In this document: positions 1 to 10,299 of the stretch, in pieces
Numbering within the stretch: position 1 is the stretch's first letter
Layout of the letters: every line of letters begins with the position of its first letter
DNA from: Pseudomonas putida
Lineage (GTDB): Bacteria; Pseudomonadota; Gammaproteobacteria; Pseudomonadales; Pseudomonadaceae
NCBI RefSeq assembly: GCF_025905425.1
Contig: NZ_CP109603.1
Coordinates: 186,001-250,000 of the forward strand
Direction of reading: 5' to 3'
Length of the DNA stretch: 64,000 nt
Made by a program: the position numbers and the translations under genes
The notes under the pieces: model-generated
Database searches by the model: none
Seen by the model: the letters and a program-made list of their open reading frames with translations, nothing else
Told to the model about the DNA's origin: nothing

Positions 1-67
1 CTATGGCGATGAACCGAAGGCCCCAGTGCTTGAGCGCTTCAAGCGGTGGGTCCAGGGCAATTTCTAA
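1..67 (+). CDS. ftsA: Cell division protein FtsA, C-terminal end (partial)
   Basis: Only the last 21 codons and the TAA stop (65-67) are inside the window; the gene enters from the left edge. The visible end is basic and amphipathic and finishes FKRWVQGNF, like the C-terminal membrane-targeting helix of FtsA, the actin-like protein that ties FtsZ filaments to the inner membrane. The 55-bp gap to ftsZ and the same strand fit the usual ftsQ-ftsA-ftsZ order. The call rests on this short tail plus position, not on any catalytic domain. Confidence 0.85.
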   Translation, partial: YGDEPKAPVLERFKRWVQGNF

Positions 68-122
68 GTTTCAAAGCAGTAGTGGTAGGCGCGACAACTA
101 GAGAACTGTAAGGAGAGGGAAA

Positions 123-1319
123 ATGTTCGAGCTCGTAGACAACGTCCCGCAAAGTCCGGTCATCAAGGTGATCGGCGTTGGCGGTGGTGGCGGCAATGCC
201 GTCAATCACATGGTCAAGAGCAGCATCGAAGGCGTGGAATTCATCTGCGCCAACACTGATGCTCAAGCGCTGAAAAGCATTGGCGCGCGCACCATCCTGC
301 AATTGGGCACTGGCGTGACCAAAGGCCTGGGTGCAGGCGCTAATCCGGAAGTCGGCCGTCAGGCCGCGCTGGAAGACCGTGAGCGCATCGCCGAGGTGCT
401 GCAGGGCACCAACATGGTGTTCATCACCACCGGCATGGGTGGCGGTACCGGTACTGGTGCGGCCCCGATCATCGCCGAAGTGGCGAAGGAAATGGGCATC
501 CTCACCGTTGCCGTGGTGACCCGTCCGTTCCCGTTCGAAGGCCGCAAACGTATGCAGATCGCCGATGAAGGCATCCGCATGCTGGCCGAGAGCGTCGACT
601 CGCTGATCACCATCCCCAACGAGAAGCTGCTGACCATCCTGGGCAAGGATGCCAGCCTGCTGTCCGCCTTTGCCAAGGCTGACGACGTGCTGGCCGGTGC
701 CGTGCGCGGTATCTCCGACATCATCAAGCGCCCTGGCATGATCAACGTCGACTTCGCCGACGTGCGCACCGTGATGGGCGAGATGGGCATGGCCATGATG
801 GGCACTGGCTGCGCCAGCGGTCCGAACCGTGCGCGTGAAGCGACCGAGGCGGCGATCCGCAACCCGTTGCTCGAAGACGTCAACCTGCAGGGCGCCCGCG
901 GCATCCTGGTGAACATCACCGCAGGTCCTGACCTGTCGCTGGGTGAGTACTCCGATGTGGGTAGCATCATCGAAGCCTTTGCCTCCGACCACGCGATGGT
1001 CAAGGTCGGCACCGTGATCGATCCGGACATGCGCGATGAGCTGCACGTGACCGTGGTCGCCACTGGCCTGGGCGCACGCATCGAGAAGCCGGTCAAAGTG
1101 GTGGACAACACCCTGCAGACCGCTCAGCAGGCATACGAAGCGTCCAACCCTGCGCCGGTTCGCCAAGAGCAGCCAGCGGTCAACTACCGTGACCTGGAGC
1201 GCCCGACTGTCATGCGCAACCAGGCCCATGCAGGTGCCGCAGCAGCCGCTAAACTCAACCCTCAGGACGATCTGGACTACCTCGATATCCCGGCTTTCCT
1301 GCGTCGCCAGGCTGATTAA
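123..1319 (+). CDS. ftsZ: Cell division protein FtsZ
   Basis: Tubulin-like GTPase that assembles the cytoplasmic Z ring and recruits the divisome. The 398 residues are the normal length. The nucleotide-binding loop GMGGGTGTG lies at residues 104-112, a glycine-rich GGGGGN turn at about 20-25, and the C-terminal conserved peptide LDIPAFLRRQAD, which binds FtsA and ZipA, ends the protein. A low-complexity linker (about 320-380) separates it from the GTPase core. The ATG at 123 follows an AAGGAGAGG ribosome site. It lies directly after ftsA and 112 bp before lpxC, as in other pseudomonads. Confidence 0.99.
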   Translation: MFELVDNVPQSPVIKVIGVGGGGGNAVNHMVKSSIEGVEFICANTDAQALKSIGARTILQLGTGVTKGLGAGANPEVGRQAALEDRERIAEVLQGTNMVFITTGMGGGTGTGAAPIIAEVAKEMGILTVAVVTRPFPFEGRKRMQIADEGIRMLAESVDSLITIPNEKLLTILGKDASLLSAFAKADDVLAGAVRGISDIIKRPGMINVDFADVRTVMGEMGMAMMGTGCASGPNRAREATEAAIRNPLLEDVNLQGARGILVNITAGPDLSLGEYSDVGSIIEAFASDHAMVKVGTVIDPDMRDELHVTVVATGLGARIEKPVKVVDNTLQTAQQAYEASNPAPVRQEQPAVNYRDLERPTVMRNQAHAGAAAAAKLNPQDDLDYLDIPAFLRRQAD

Positions 1320-1346
1320 TGGAATTTATCAGGGGTATAAAGGTGA

Positions 1347-1376
1347 TTGGTATTCAGCAAAGGTCGGGTCTGTTAT
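1347..1376 (+). promoter_or_regulatory. Candidate sigma70 promoter for lpxC
   Basis: In the 112-bp ftsZ-lpxC gap, TTGGTA (1347-1352) and TGTTAT (1371-1376) are separated by 18 bp, about 55 bp before the lpxC ATG. Both hexamers depart from consensus and no transcript data are available, so this is a weak inference; lpxC could also be read through from ftsZ. Confidence 0.3.
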
Positions 1377-1395
1377 CATCCCCAGCCTTTGTTGA

Positions 1396-2343
<948 letters not shown>

Positions 2344-2366
2344 GTTCGAACACTCTCTAGTTCATT

Positions 2367-2393
2367 AAGGCCACCTTCGGGTGGCCTTTTTTA
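2367..2393. terminator. Bidirectional hairpin terminator, lpxC / dciA
   Basis: AAGGCCACC (2367-2375), a TTCG tetraloop and GGTGGCCTT (2380-2388) form a perfect 9-bp stem followed by a T run on the plus strand. It sits between the convergent lpxC and dciA stops, so it can end lpxC transcription and probably also dciA transcription. Confidence 0.85.
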
Positions 2394-2395
2394 TT

Positions 2396-2851
2396 TCAGC
2401 TTTTACCCCGGGCATGGCTGGCGAGCCGCTCCAGGGCAGCGCGCAATTTGGGGTCGGCAATCCCTTCGGCGGTATCGCGAAGGCTTTCGGCGGCATTGCT
2501 CGACAGCTCGGCGGCATGCCCGCCACGCTTGGCCGGCACCAGGGGTGGTTGCACCTTGTAGAGGATGCGCCGCAGGTTGCCGAATGCTTCCATGGCCTGT
2601 AACTCCCGCATCAGGCGTTTTTGCTGATAGCGCAAACGGGTGGCCCAATGACCGTCGGTAACCACCAGCAACAATATGCCATCACGCCACGATGCCACGT
2701 GGCAGTGCTCGCGGGCAGCCGGCTGCAGCTGGCTTTCCAGCAGGCGCTGCAGGTGCTCCAGGCGTTCGGCCTGGTTCAGCAGCAGGCGCAGCGGGCGCAC
2801 CTGGCGCAGCAGTGCGGACGGTTGCTGAGCGGGGGAGGGTTTGTAGGCCAT
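2396..2851 (-). CDS. dciA: DUF721 / DciA-family helicase loader
   Basis: A 151-residue basic protein with the DUF721 domain in its N-terminal half (about residues 15-105; LRLLLNQAERLEHLQRLLESQL and HWATRLRYQQKRLMRELQ). DciA is the ancestral partner that loads the replicative helicase DnaB in bacteria lacking phage-derived DnaC. The ATG at 2851 was chosen because the conserved domain starts shortly after it; the open frame continues upstream for 64 codons only through REP DNA. The gene lies between lpxC and secA and faces lpxC, the place where enterobacteria carry secM. Confidence 0.85.
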   Translation of the reverse strand: MAYKPSPAQQPSALLRQVRPLRLLLNQAERLEHLQRLLESQLQPAAREHCHVASWRDGILLLVVTDGHWATRLRYQQKRLMRELQAMEAFGNLRRILYKVQPPLVPAKRGGHAAELSSNAAESLRDTAEGIADPKLRAALERLASHARGKS

Positions 2852-3241
2852 GGGGGTACGCAGGAGGTTACAAGAGCGGCAGTTTAACACCTCTGTTGCC
2901 TGTACCGGCTTCTTCGCGGGCAAGCCCGCGCCCACAGGGTTGCTGCTGTCTTGAGGCGAGCGTAATGCCGGTGGGAGCGGGCTTGCCCGCGAAGAGGCCG
3001 GTACAGACAACACAAGATAAGACTCATTCTCGATACGTTTCATCTTCCTGAGCCTTGAACTCAGCGAAAATGACCCTATCTAAGAAATGCCCCTGCCAAA
3101 ACGCTGTATCAGCATCGTGGAAATCAGCCACTTTCCTCACCATCGTTTCCGGGTAGAATGCTCGTTCGCATGCGGCCTAAGGGCTGCACGGGCGACTCAT
3201 GGGGCCGCCCTCCATCCCTACGTGTGGAAGATCCTGCCGAT
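2852..3241. other. 390-bp dciA-secA intergenic region
   Basis: This divergent gap contains an inverted pair of REP units (2901-3005) and, further right, DNA that must hold the dciA and secA promoters. A TAGAAT hexamer at 3153-3158 could be a secA -10 element, but no good -35 partner is obvious. I see no SecM-like arrest peptide: no short frame here ends in an FxxxxWIxxxxGIRAGP-type motif. Confidence 0.6.
2901..3005. repeat. REP element pair (inverted)
   Basis: Two REP units face each other. The left arm runs from TGTACCGGCTTCTTCGCGGG (2901) and the right arm ends GCGAAGAGGCCGGTACA (3005). Each has the core GCGGGCAAGCCCGC, and the arms are near-perfect reverse complements separated by about 35 bp. 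This is the common P. putida REP type. Confidence 0.9.
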
Positions 3242-5977
3242 ATGTTTGCGCCTTTGTTAAAGAAACTTTTTGGAAGCAAGAATGAGCGTGAAGTCAAACG
3301 CATGCTCAAGACGGTGACTATCGTCAATGCCTTCGAAGAGAAGATGGTGGCCCTCTCCGATGAGCAACTGCGGGGCAAGACCGCAGAGTTCAAGGAGCGC
3401 CTGGCCAAAGGCGAGACACTGGACCAACTGCTGCCTGAAGCCTTCGCCGTGGCCCGTGAGGCCGGCAAGCGCGTGATGGGTATGCGCCACTTCGACGTGC
3501 AGCTGATCGGCGGCATGACCCTGCACGAGGGCATGATCGCAGAAATGCGCACCGGTGAAGGCAAGACCTTGGTCGGTACCCTGGCCGTCTACCTCAACGC
3601 ATTGTCCGGCAAAGGCGTGCACGTGGTGACCGTCAACGACTACCTGGCCCGCCGTGACGCCAACTGGATGCGCCCGTTGTACGAGTTCCTCGGTCTGTCC
3701 GTGGGCATCGTCTCGGCCTTCCAGCCGCCGGAAGAAAAGCGCGCTGCCTACGCCTCCGACATCACCTACGGCACCAACAACGAATTCGGTTTCGACTACC
3801 TGCGCGACAACATGGCGTTCAGCCAGGAAGAGAAGTTCCAGCGTGAACTCAACTTCTCGGTAATCGACGAAGTCGACTCGATCCTCATCGACGAAGCCCG
3901 TACTCCGCTGATCATCTCCGGCCAGGCCGAGGACAGCTCCAAGCTGTACATCGAGATCAACCGCCTGATCCCGCGCCTGACCCAGCACATCGAAGAAGTC
4001 GAAGGCCAGGTCACCCAGGAAGGCCACTTCACCATCGACGAGAAGAGCCGCCAGGTCGAGCTCAACGAAGCCGGTCACCAATTCATCGAAGAGATGCTCA
4101 CCCAGGCCGGCCTGCTGGCCGAGGGCGAGAGCCTCTACTCGGCGCATAACCTGGGCCTGCTGACCCACGTCTACGCTGGCCTGCGCGCGCACAAGCTGTT
4201 CCACCGCAACGTCGAGTACATCGTCCAGGACGGCCAGGTCCTGCTGATCGACGAGCACACCGGCCGTACCATGCCCGGTCGTCGCCTGTCCGAAGGCCTG
4301 CACCAGGCCATCGAAGCGAAAGAAAACCTGAACATTCAGGCCGAAAGCCAGACCCTGGCCTCGACCACCTTCCAGAACTACTTCCGTCTCTACACCAAGC
4401 TGTCCGGCATGACCGGTACCGCCGACACCGAAGCGTTCGAGTTCCAGTCGATCTACGGCCTCAACGTGATGGTGATTCCGCCGAACAAACCGTTGGCGCG
4501 TAAGGACTTCAACGACCTGGTGTACCTGACCGCCGACGAGAAATACGCCGCGATCATCGCCGACATCAAGGAAAGCATGACCCAGGGTCGCCCGGTGCTG
4601 GTGGGTACTGCCACCATCGAAACGTCCGAGCACATGTCGAACCTGCTGCTGAAGGAAGGCATCGAGCACAAGGTACTGAACGCCAAGTACCACGAGAAAG
4701 AAGCCGAGATCATCGCCCAGGCGGGCGCTCCGGGTGCATTGACCATTGCCACCAACATGGCTGGCCGGGGTACCGACATCCTGCTGGGTGGTAACTGGGA
4801 AGCCGAAGTGGCCGCTCTCGACAGCCCGACCGCCGAACAGATCGCCCAGATCAAGGCCGACTGGCAGAAGCGTCACCAGCAGGTAATCGAGTCGGGTGGC
4901 CTGCACGTGATTGCCTCCGAGCGTCACGAATCGCGCCGTATCGACAACCAGCTGCGCGGTCGTTCCGGCCGTCAGGGTGACCCGGGTTCCAGCCGCTTCT
5001 ACCTGTCGCTCGAAGACAGCCTGATGCGCATCTTCGCCTCTGATCGGGTGAAGAACTTCATGAAGGCGCTGGGCATGCAGTCTGGCGAGGCGATCGAGCA
5101 TCGCATGGTCACCAACGCCATCGAGAAAGCCCAGCGCAAGGTCGAAGGCCGCAACTTCGACATCCGCAAGCAGTTGCTCGAATACGACGACGTGGCCAAC
5201 GAGCAGCGCAAGGTGATCTACCACATGCGCAACAGCCTGCTGGCGGCCGAGAACATCGGCGATACCATTGCCGAGTTCCGCCAGGAAGTGCTCGATGCCA
5301 CCATCAGCCAGCACATCCCGCCGCAGTCGCTGCCCGAGCAGTGGGACGTGGCCGGCCTGGAGGCTTCGCTGTCCAGCGACTTCGCCATGAAGCTGCCGAT
5401 CCAGCAGTGGCTCGACGAGGACGACCACCTCTACGAGGAAACCCTGCGCGCGAAGCTGATCAAGGAAATCACCGACGCCTACAACGAGAAGGAAGACCAG
5501 GCCGGCATCGACGCCCTGCGTACCTTCGAGAAGCAGATTCTGCTGCGAGTACTGGACGACCTGTGGAAAGACCACCTGTCGACCATGGACCACCTGCGCC
5601 ACGGCATTCACCTGCGTGGCTATGCGCAGAAGAACCCGAAGCAGGAGTACAAGCGCGAGTCGTTCACGCTGTTCCAGGAACTGCTCGAATCGATCAAACG
5701 CGACACCATCCGCGTGCTGTCGCACGTCCAGGTGCGCCGCGAAGACCCGATCGAAGAGGAAGCCCGTCTGCGCCGCGAAGCCGAGGAGCTGGCCAGCCGC
5801 ATGCAGTTCCAGCATGCCGCCGCTCCAGGCCTTGAAAGCGAGCAACTGAGCGAGGAGGGTGCCGACGTGGCCGTGGCCGCAGCACCGGTGCGCAACGACC
5901 AGAAGCTGGGCCGCAACGAGCCATGCCCGTGCGGTTCGGGCAAGAAGTACAAGCATTGCCACGGGCAGATCGATTGA
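3242..5977 (+). CDS. secA: Preprotein translocase ATPase SecA
   Basis: Motor ATPase that drives unfolded preproteins through SecYEG at the inner membrane. The 911 residues show the Walker A GEGKT at 105-109, a DEVD Walker B in [17 protein letters not shown], the helicase motifs MAGRGTDI and RGRSGRQGD, and a C-terminal zinc finger [13 protein letters not shown] that binds SecB. The ATG at 3242 ([15 protein letters not shown]) was preferred to an in-frame start 28 codons upstream, whose extra residues do not resemble SecA. It is followed by a REP pair and then argJ. Confidence 0.99.
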   Translation: MFAPLLKKLFGSKNEREVKRMLKTVTIVNAFEEKMVALSDEQLRGKTAEFKERLAKGETLDQLLPEAFAVAREAGKRVMGMRHFDVQLIGGMTLHEGMIAEMRTGEGKTLVGTLAVYLNALSGKGVHVVTVNDYLARRDANWMRPLYEFLGLSVGIVSAFQPPEEKRAAYASDITYGTNNEFGFDYLRDNMAFSQEEKFQRELNFSVIDEVDSILIDEARTPLIISGQAEDSSKLYIEINRLIPRLTQHIEEVEGQVTQEGHFTIDEKSRQVELNEAGHQFIEEMLTQAGLLAEGESLYSAHNLGLLTHVYAGLRAHKLFHRNVEYIVQDGQVLLIDEHTGRTMPGRRLSEGLHQAIEAKENLNIQAESQTLASTTFQNYFRLYTKLSGMTGTADTEAFEFQSIYGLNVMVIPPNKPLARKDFNDLVYLTADEKYAAIIADIKESMTQGRPVLVGTATIETSEHMSNLLLKEGIEHKVLNAKYHEKEAEIIAQAGAPGALTIATNMAGRGTDILLGGNWEAEVAALDSPTAEQIAQIKADWQKRHQQVIESGGLHVIASERHESRRIDNQLRGRSGRQGDPGSSRFYLSLEDSLMRIFASDRVKNFMKALGMQSGEAIEHRMVTNAIEKAQRKVEGRNFDIRKQLLEYDDVANEQRKVIYHMRNSLLAAENIGDTIAEFRQEVLDATISQHIPPQSLPEQWDVAGLEASLSSDFAMKLPIQQWLDEDDHLYEETLRAKLIKEITDAYNEKEDQAGIDALRTFEKQILLRVLDDLWKDHLSTMDHLRHGIHLRGYAQKNPKQEYKRESFTLFQELLESIKRDTIRVLSHVQVRREDPIEEEARLRREAEELASRMQFQHAAAPGLESEQLSEEGADVAVAAAPVRNDQKLGRNEPCPCGSGKKYKHCHGQID

Positions 5978-6008
5978 TCTGATCCACTCGCAGTAACGTG
6001 ACATCACC

Positions 6009-6131
6009 GGGGCCGCTGTGCGGCCCATTCGCGGCACAAGGCCGCTCCCACAGGGATCGCGCCTGAATCAGAAGGTTGCGAGGCCCTTGTGGGAGCGGCC
6101 TTGTGCCGCGAATGGGGCGCGAAGCGGCCCC
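6009..6131. repeat. REP element pair (inverted)
   Basis: Left unit GGGGCCGCTGTGCGGCCC with GCGGCACAAGGCCGCTCCCA; right unit is its reverse complement, ending CGAAGCGGCCCCG at about 6131. The pair fills most of the secA-argJ gap. The core differs from the 2901 cluster (GCACAAGGC instead of GGGCAAGCCC), so at least two REP subtypes occur here. Confidence 0.9.
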
Positions 6132-6173
6132 GCTCTTCCATCATCATTTCACCGTTTTTCTAGGAGCGCTCTA

Positions 6174-7391
6174 ATGGCTGTTGGTCTTGGTCCTTTGCCC
6201 ACCCTGCACCCGGTTCCGGGTTTTGAACTCGGTATCGCTTCTGCCGGCATCAAGCGCCCTGGGCGCAAGGATGTGGTGGTCATGCGCTGTGCCGAAGGCT
6301 CCAGCGTCGCTGGCGTATTCACCCTCAACGCCTTCTGCGCGGCCCCGGTGATCCTCTCCAAACAGCGTGTTCAGGGCACTGTGCGTTATTTGCTGACCAA
6401 CACCGGCAACGCCAACGCCGGTACCGGCGCACCCGGCCTGGCCGCTGCCGAACGCACCTGCGCCAAGCTCGCCGAGCTGACTGGCGTACCGGCTGAGTCG
6501 GTGCTGCCGTTCTCCACCGGCGTGATCGGCGAGCCGCTGCCGGTCGAGAAGATCGAAGGCGCTCTGCAGGCCGCCCTGGACGACCTGTCGGAAAACAACT
6601 GGGCTGAAGCCGCCACTGGCATCATGACCACCGACACCCTGCCCAAGGGTGCCAGCCGCCAGTTCCAGCACGATGGCGTGACCGTGACCGTTACCGGCAT
6701 CAGCAAAGGCGCTGGCATGATCCGCCCGAACATGGCCACCATGCTCGGTTACATTGCCACCGACGCCAAGGTTGCCCCAGCGGTGCTCAAGGACCTGATG
6801 CTCGACGGCGCCAACAAGTCGTTCAACCGCATCACCATCGACGGCGACACCTCGACCAACGATTGCTGCATGCTGATCGCTACCGGCAAGGCCAACCTGC
6901 CGGAAGTCACCGAAGCCAGCGGTGCGCTGTTCGAAGCCCTGAAAAAGGCTGTGTTCGAAGTGTGCATGGACGTGGCGCAGGCCATTGTCCGCGACGGCGA
7001 AGGCGCCACCAAGTTCGTCACGGTGCAGGTCAACGGTGGTGGTAACCACCAGGAATGCCTGGACGTCGGTTACGCCGTGGCCCACTCGCCGCTGATCAAG
7101 ACTGCCCTGTTCGCTTCCGACCCTAACTGGGGCCGCATCCTGGCCGCCGTTGGCCGTGCTGGCGTGCCGGAGCTGGATGTCAGCCTGATCGACGTGTACC
7201 TGGACAGCGTCTGCATCGCCAGCCAAGGCGGCCGCAGCCCGAGCTATACCGAGGCGCAAGGCTCTGCAGTCATGGCCCAGGAAGAGATCACCATCCGCAT
7301 CGAGCTGGGCCGCGGTGCGTGCAGCGAAACCATCTGGACCACCGACCTGTCCCACGAGTACGTGAAGATCAACGCCGAATACCGCACGTGA
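6174..7391 (+). CDS. argJ: Bifunctional glutamate N-acetyltransferase / ornithine acetyltransferase ArgJ
   Basis: Moves the acetyl group from N-acetylornithine to glutamate, closing the acetyl cycle of arginine synthesis in the cytoplasm; some members also use acetyl-CoA. The 405-residue precursor has the self-cleavage site [16 protein letters not shown], with the nucleophilic Thr189 that becomes the beta-chain N-terminus. The C-terminus ends VKINAEYRT. The ATG at 6174 follows TAGGAGCG; upstream in-frame codons lie in REP DNA. It is flanked by REP pairs on both sides, so it is probably its own unit. Confidence 0.97.
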   Translation: MAVGLGPLPTLHPVPGFELGIASAGIKRPGRKDVVVMRCAEGSSVAGVFTLNAFCAAPVILSKQRVQGTVRYLLTNTGNANAGTGAPGLAAAERTCAKLAELTGVPAESVLPFSTGVIGEPLPVEKIEGALQAALDDLSENNWAEAATGIMTTDTLPKGASRQFQHDGVTVTVTGISKGAGMIRPNMATMLGYIATDAKVAPAVLKDLMLDGANKSFNRITIDGDTSTNDCCMLIATGKANLPEVTEASGALFEALKKAVFEVCMDVAQAIVRDGEGATKFVTVQVNGGGNHQECLDVGYAVAHSPLIKTALFASDPNWGRILAAVGRAGVPELDVSLIDVYLDSVCIASQGGRSPSYTEAQGSAVMAQEEITIRIELGRGACSETIWTTDLSHEYVKINAEYRT

Positions 7392-7398
7392 TTCAATT

Positions 7399-7500
7399 GG
7401 GGCCGCTTTGCGGCCCTTCGCGACACAAGGCCGCTCCTACACCGGTCTGCGCTGTACCTGTAGGAGCGGCTTTGCGTCGCGAAGGGCTGCGAAGCAGCCT
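7399..7500. repeat. REP element pair (inverted)
   Basis: GGGGCCGCTTTGCGGCCC followed by TTCGCGACACAAGGCCGCTC, then an inverted copy with GTAGGAGCGGCTTTGCGTCG, ending at about 7500. It occupies the argJ-GST gap and has the CGCGAC-type core, a third variant. Confidence 0.88.
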
Positions 7501-7527
7501 CAAACCCTCGACAAATGGAGCCGAACC

Positions 7528-8160
7528 ATGAGCTACCACCTGATCATCGGCGACAAGCTGTATTCCTCCTGGTCGCTACGCGGCGCCCTGGCCATCGAGC
7601 TGGCCGGCGTCCCCTATGAACAAACCCTGATCAAACTCAACCAGCCTGACACCCGTCAGCGTCTGCTCGCCTACTCGGCCACTGGCAAGGTGCCGCTGCT
7701 CAAGACAGAGCATGGCGTGATCGCCGACTCCCTGGCCATCGCCGAATACCTCAACGAGCGCCATCCCGAAGCCCAGCTGTGGCCTGCCGACGTGGCTGCC
7801 CGTGCACAGGCCCGTTCGGCCTGCGCGCAGATGCACAGTGGGTTCTTCGCCTTGCGCGGGGCGATGCCGTTCGACCTGTCCCGTGACCAGGCCCTGGAGA
7901 CGGTACCGCTGGACGTGCAGGTCGACATCGACCGTATCGTCGCGCTGTGGTCCGAATGCCGTCTGGTTGCCAAGGACAGTGGCCCGTTCCTGTTCGGCAA
8001 GCCGACCCTGGCCGATGCTTACTTCGCCCCAGTGGCCGTGCGCCTGCGCACCTACCGTGTGGCAGTGCCGGCAGAGGCGGCTGCGTACATCGAGACTATT
8101 TACCAGTGGCCGGCTTTCAAGGCCTGGCAGCAGGCTGGCCTGGCGGAGCGCGAAGGGTGA
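7528..8160 (+). CDS. Glutathione S-transferase family protein
   Basis: A 210-residue soluble protein with an N-terminal thioredoxin-like GST domain (SYHLIIGDKLYSSWSLRGALA, with SSWS at about 13-16 in the position of the catalytic Ser/Cys; TGKVPLLKTEHGVIADSLAI as the glutathione-binding loop) and an alpha-helical C-terminal domain. The substrate cannot be read from sequence; this type often includes maleylacetoacetate isomerase-like or uncharacterised GSTs. The ATG at 7528 has GGAG 8 bases upstream. Its stop overlaps the GTG start of the Nudix gene, so the two are probably translated together. Confidence 0.88.
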   Translation: MSYHLIIGDKLYSSWSLRGALAIELAGVPYEQTLIKLNQPDTRQRLLAYSATGKVPLLKTEHGVIADSLAIAEYLNERHPEAQLWPADVAARAQARSACAQMHSGFFALRGAMPFDLSRDQALETVPLDVQVDIDRIVALWSECRLVAKDSGPFLFGKPTLADAYFAPVAVRLRTYRVAVPAEAAAYIETIYQWPAFKAWQQAGLAEREG

Positions 8161-9101
8161 AACGCATTCATGTAGCGGCCGCGGTGATCCGCAGCGCCGA
8201 AGGCCGCATTCTGATTGCGCGGCGGGCAGATACCCAGCACCAGGGCGGCCTTTGGGAGTTTCCGGGGGGCAAGGTGGAAGCGGGCGAGAGCGTCGAAGCG
8301 GCGCTGGCCCGTGAGCTTCGCGAGGAACTGGGCATCGACGTGACCCGTTCACGGGCGCTGATCAAGGTCAGCCACGATTACCCCGACAAACAAGTGCTGT
8401 TGAACGTTCGCGTCGTCGAAGCGTTCACCGGCGAGCCCCATGGCGCCGAGGGCCAGCCTCTGGCCTGGGTGACACCGCGCGAGCTGACGCAGTACGACTT
8501 CCCCGAGGCCAACAAGCCAATCGTGGCCGCCGCACGCCTGCCGGACCACTACCTGATCACCCCGGACGGCCTGGAAGTGCCCCAGATGCTCAAGGGCATC
8601 CAAAAGGCAGTGGCAAACGGTACCCGTCTGATCCAGCTGCGTGCGCCGGACATGTACGACCCGAAGTACCGCGATGTGGCGGTGGATGCGGTCGGTTTGT
8701 GCGGTGGCAAGGCGCAGTTGATGCTCAAAGGGCCGCTGGAGTGGCTGGGCGATTTCCCCTCGGCAGGTTGGCACCTGACGGCCGCGCAATTGCGCAAGTA
8801 TGCGGCCAAGGGGCGGCCATTCCCTGAGCACCGCTGGTTGGCGGCGTCTTGCCACAGCGCAGAAGAGCTGGCATTGGCTGAGCAGATGGGGGTCGATTTC
8901 GTCACCCTGTCGCCGGTGCAGGCGACCCAGACGCATCCTGAGGCGGTGCCTTTGGGGTGGGACGAGGCCCAGCGCTTGGTTGCGGGCTTCAGCCGGCCGG
9001 TGTTCTTGCTGGGTGGGGTAGGGCCGGATGATCGTGAGCGGGCCTGGGAAGTTGGGGCGCAGGGTGTGGCGGGGATTCGGGCGTTCTGGCCTGAGGCCTG
9101 A
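8157..9101 (+). CDS. mutT: MutT-type Nudix hydrolase fused to a ThiE-like domain
   Basis: A two-domain protein of 314 residues. Residues 1-130 are a MutT-like Nudix hydrolase with a complete Nudix box from Gly38 to Ile60 (Glu44, RELREELGI at 52-60); MutT destroys 8-oxo-dGTP. Residues from about 135 resemble the TIM-barrel fold of thiamine-phosphate synthase (IQLRAPDMYDPKYRD, WLAASCHSAEELALAEQMGVDFVTLSPV, FLLGGVGPDD). The fusion is known in pseudomonads, but the second domain's function is not established. The GTG start overlaps the GST stop; no ATG is available near the first beta strand. Confidence 0.9.
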   Translation: MKRIHVAAAVIRSAEGRILIARRADTQHQGGLWEFPGGKVEAGESVEAALARELREELGIDVTRSRALIKVSHDYPDKQVLLNVRVVEAFTGEPHGAEGQPLAWVTPRELTQYDFPEANKPIVAAARLPDHYLITPDGLEVPQMLKGIQKAVANGTRLIQLRAPDMYDPKYRDVAVDAVGLCGGKAQLMLKGPLEWLGDFPSAGWHLTAAQLRKYAAKGRPFPEHRWLAASCHSAEELALAEQMGVDFVTLSPVQATQTHPEAVPLGWDEAQRLVAGFSRPVFLLGGVGPDDRERAWEVGAQGVAGIRAFWPEA

Positions 9102-9114
9102 GCCGCTTGTGAGA

Positions 9115-9152
9115 GGGGCCGCTGTGCGGCCCATTCGCGGGCAAGCCCGCTT
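9115..9152. repeat. Single REP unit at the left side of the IS
   Basis: GGGGCCGCTGTGCGGCCCAT followed by a GCGGGCAAGCCCGCT core stops abruptly at about 9152, without the CCCACAGG tail that ends the other units. The sequence after it belongs to the insertion element, which suggests that the REP was interrupted there. Confidence 0.75.
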
Positions 9153-9180
9153 GTGTCTTGGAGAGGGAATAGAATCTGAA

Positions 9181-9338
9181 GTGAGAGCGGTGAATGGCAA
9201 GCTGATAGCCCGAGGTGCCCAGAGCACGTGTGGGAGCAAAAGCTGCCATTCACCGTTCCACTTTGGCGAGAGCCCGAACAGTTGGATGAGGGGCGTAATC
9301 TCGAATCACAAGCGTGGGCCAAGCCAAAGCGCTCTCAC
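9181..9338 (+). promoter_or_regulatory. Structured leader of the IS110 transposase
   Basis: Two inverted repeats lie in the 210 bp before the transposase. GCGGTGAATGGCAAGCT (9187-9203) pairs with AGCTGCCATTCACCGTT (9241-9257) with one bulge. GTGAGAGCG (9181-9189) pairs with CGCTCTCAC (9330-9338), just upstream of the ribosome site AGAGGG (9351-9356). This layout agrees with the report, as I recall it, that ISPpu9 of P. putida has a long folded 5' leader that limits translation and is targeted by an antisense RNA. The folding itself is inferred. Confidence 0.55.
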
Positions 9339-9363
9339 TCCTTGAGTTTAAGAGGGTTTGGCC

Positions 9364-10299
9364 ATGTCTTCCTCTGTCGGCATCGATGTTTCCAGTGCCA
9401 CACTTGCTGTTCACATCCGCCCTGAGGGGGTGAACTTCAGTGTTTCCAATGACTTGAAGGGATTCCAACTGCTCGTCGAAAAGCTTGGCGGGTATGCAGT
9501 TTCAATGGTCTTGCTCGAAGCTACCGGTGGCTACGAGTGCAATGTCCTCAAAGCGCTGCAGGATGCCGATTTTCCGGTTTGCCGGATCAATCCCAGTCGT
9601 GCCCGGGACTTTGCCAAGTCGATGGGTAAACGCGCCAAGACCGATCCCATTGACGCAGCTGTTTTGGCTCACCTGGCTGAAGTTATGCCCCCACGGCCTT
9701 GCCAGGTGATGACACCCGAGCGGGCCTTGCTGCGCGAACTGCTTATGCAGCGGGATCGCTTCGTCCAACAGCGCGACGATGACAAGCGGCGCCTGAAGCA
9801 GGCGCGGGCTCCCAGTGTTTGTTTGCGGTTGGAACAACACATCGCCTATCTGAAGGGTGAAATTCGAGCGCTGGAACAAGAGATCGCACAGCAGGCAGCA
9901 GCTTTGCCTGATGACCGGGTTAAACAGCTCACTCAAGTCAAAGGAATTGGTCTGATTACTGCCGGAAAGCTGATGGCCTTGCTGCCAGAGCTGGGCCAGG
10001 TGGATAAGAAGGAAATTGCCGCCTTGGTCGGTGTTGCGCCGTTCAACCAGGACAGCGGCAAGCAGTCGGGCAAGCGTTCAATCTGGGGGGGGCGCTCACA
10101 AGTCAGGCGGGCGCTCTATATGGCCTGCTGGGTGGTGATACGGCACAACAAGGACTTCTGCGAGCGCTACAAAGCACTGCGAGCCCAGGGGAAGTGCGCG
10201 AAAGTATCGGTGGTGGCGTGTATGCGAGTATTGATAGTGAGGCTAAATGCGATGCTCAAGACCGGAACGCCCTGGAAGGAGCAAATAGCTCATTCGTAG
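9364..10299 (+). CDS. IS110-family transposase (DEDD type)
   Basis: A 311-residue protein with an N-terminal RuvC-like DEDD nuclease domain (first Asp in VGIDVSSATLA, Glu in LLEATGGYE, Asp pair in AKTDPIDAAVLA) and a C-terminal Transposase_20 domain (QLTQVKGIGLITAGKLMALLPELG, then GKQSGKRSIWGGRSQVRRALYMA with the family's conserved Ser region). It looks intact. The ATG at 9364 has AGAGGG 7 bases upstream; an in-frame TTG at 9358 is too close to that site. IS110 transposases make a seeker-type circular intermediate, and some family members use a bridge RNA from the element's ends. Confidence 0.93.
   Translation: MSSSVGIDVSSATLAVHIRPEGVNFSVSNDLKGFQLLVEKLGGYAVSMVLLEATGGYECNVLKALQDADFPVCRINPSRARDFAKSMGKRAKTDPIDAAVLAHLAEVMPPRPCQVMTPERALLRELLMQRDRFVQQRDDDKRRLKQARAPSVCLRLEQHIAYLKGEIRALEQEIAQQAAALPDDRVKQLTQVKGIGLITAGKLMALLPELGQVDKKEIAALVGVAPFNQDSGKQSGKRSIWGGRSQVRRALYMACWVVIRHNKDFCERYKALRAQGKCAKVSVVACMRVLIVRLNAMLKTGTPWKEQIAHS

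Noticed and set aside
39..1229. A 396-codon open frame antisense to ftsZ
   Set aside because: It has no homology and low-complexity His/Asp composition typical of antisense reading; ftsZ is certain.
3006..3241. Possible SecM-like secretion monitor upstream of secA
   Set aside because: No signal peptide or arrest motif is present in any frame on the plus strand.
3257..6037. A 926-codon open frame antisense to secA
   Set aside because: It mirrors secA codon by codon and has no recognisable domain; high-GC genes leave such frames open by third-position bias.
9364..10299. Reading the IS transposase as a pseudogene
   Set aside because: The frame is uninterrupted and has all DEDD positions and the conserved C-terminal domain.
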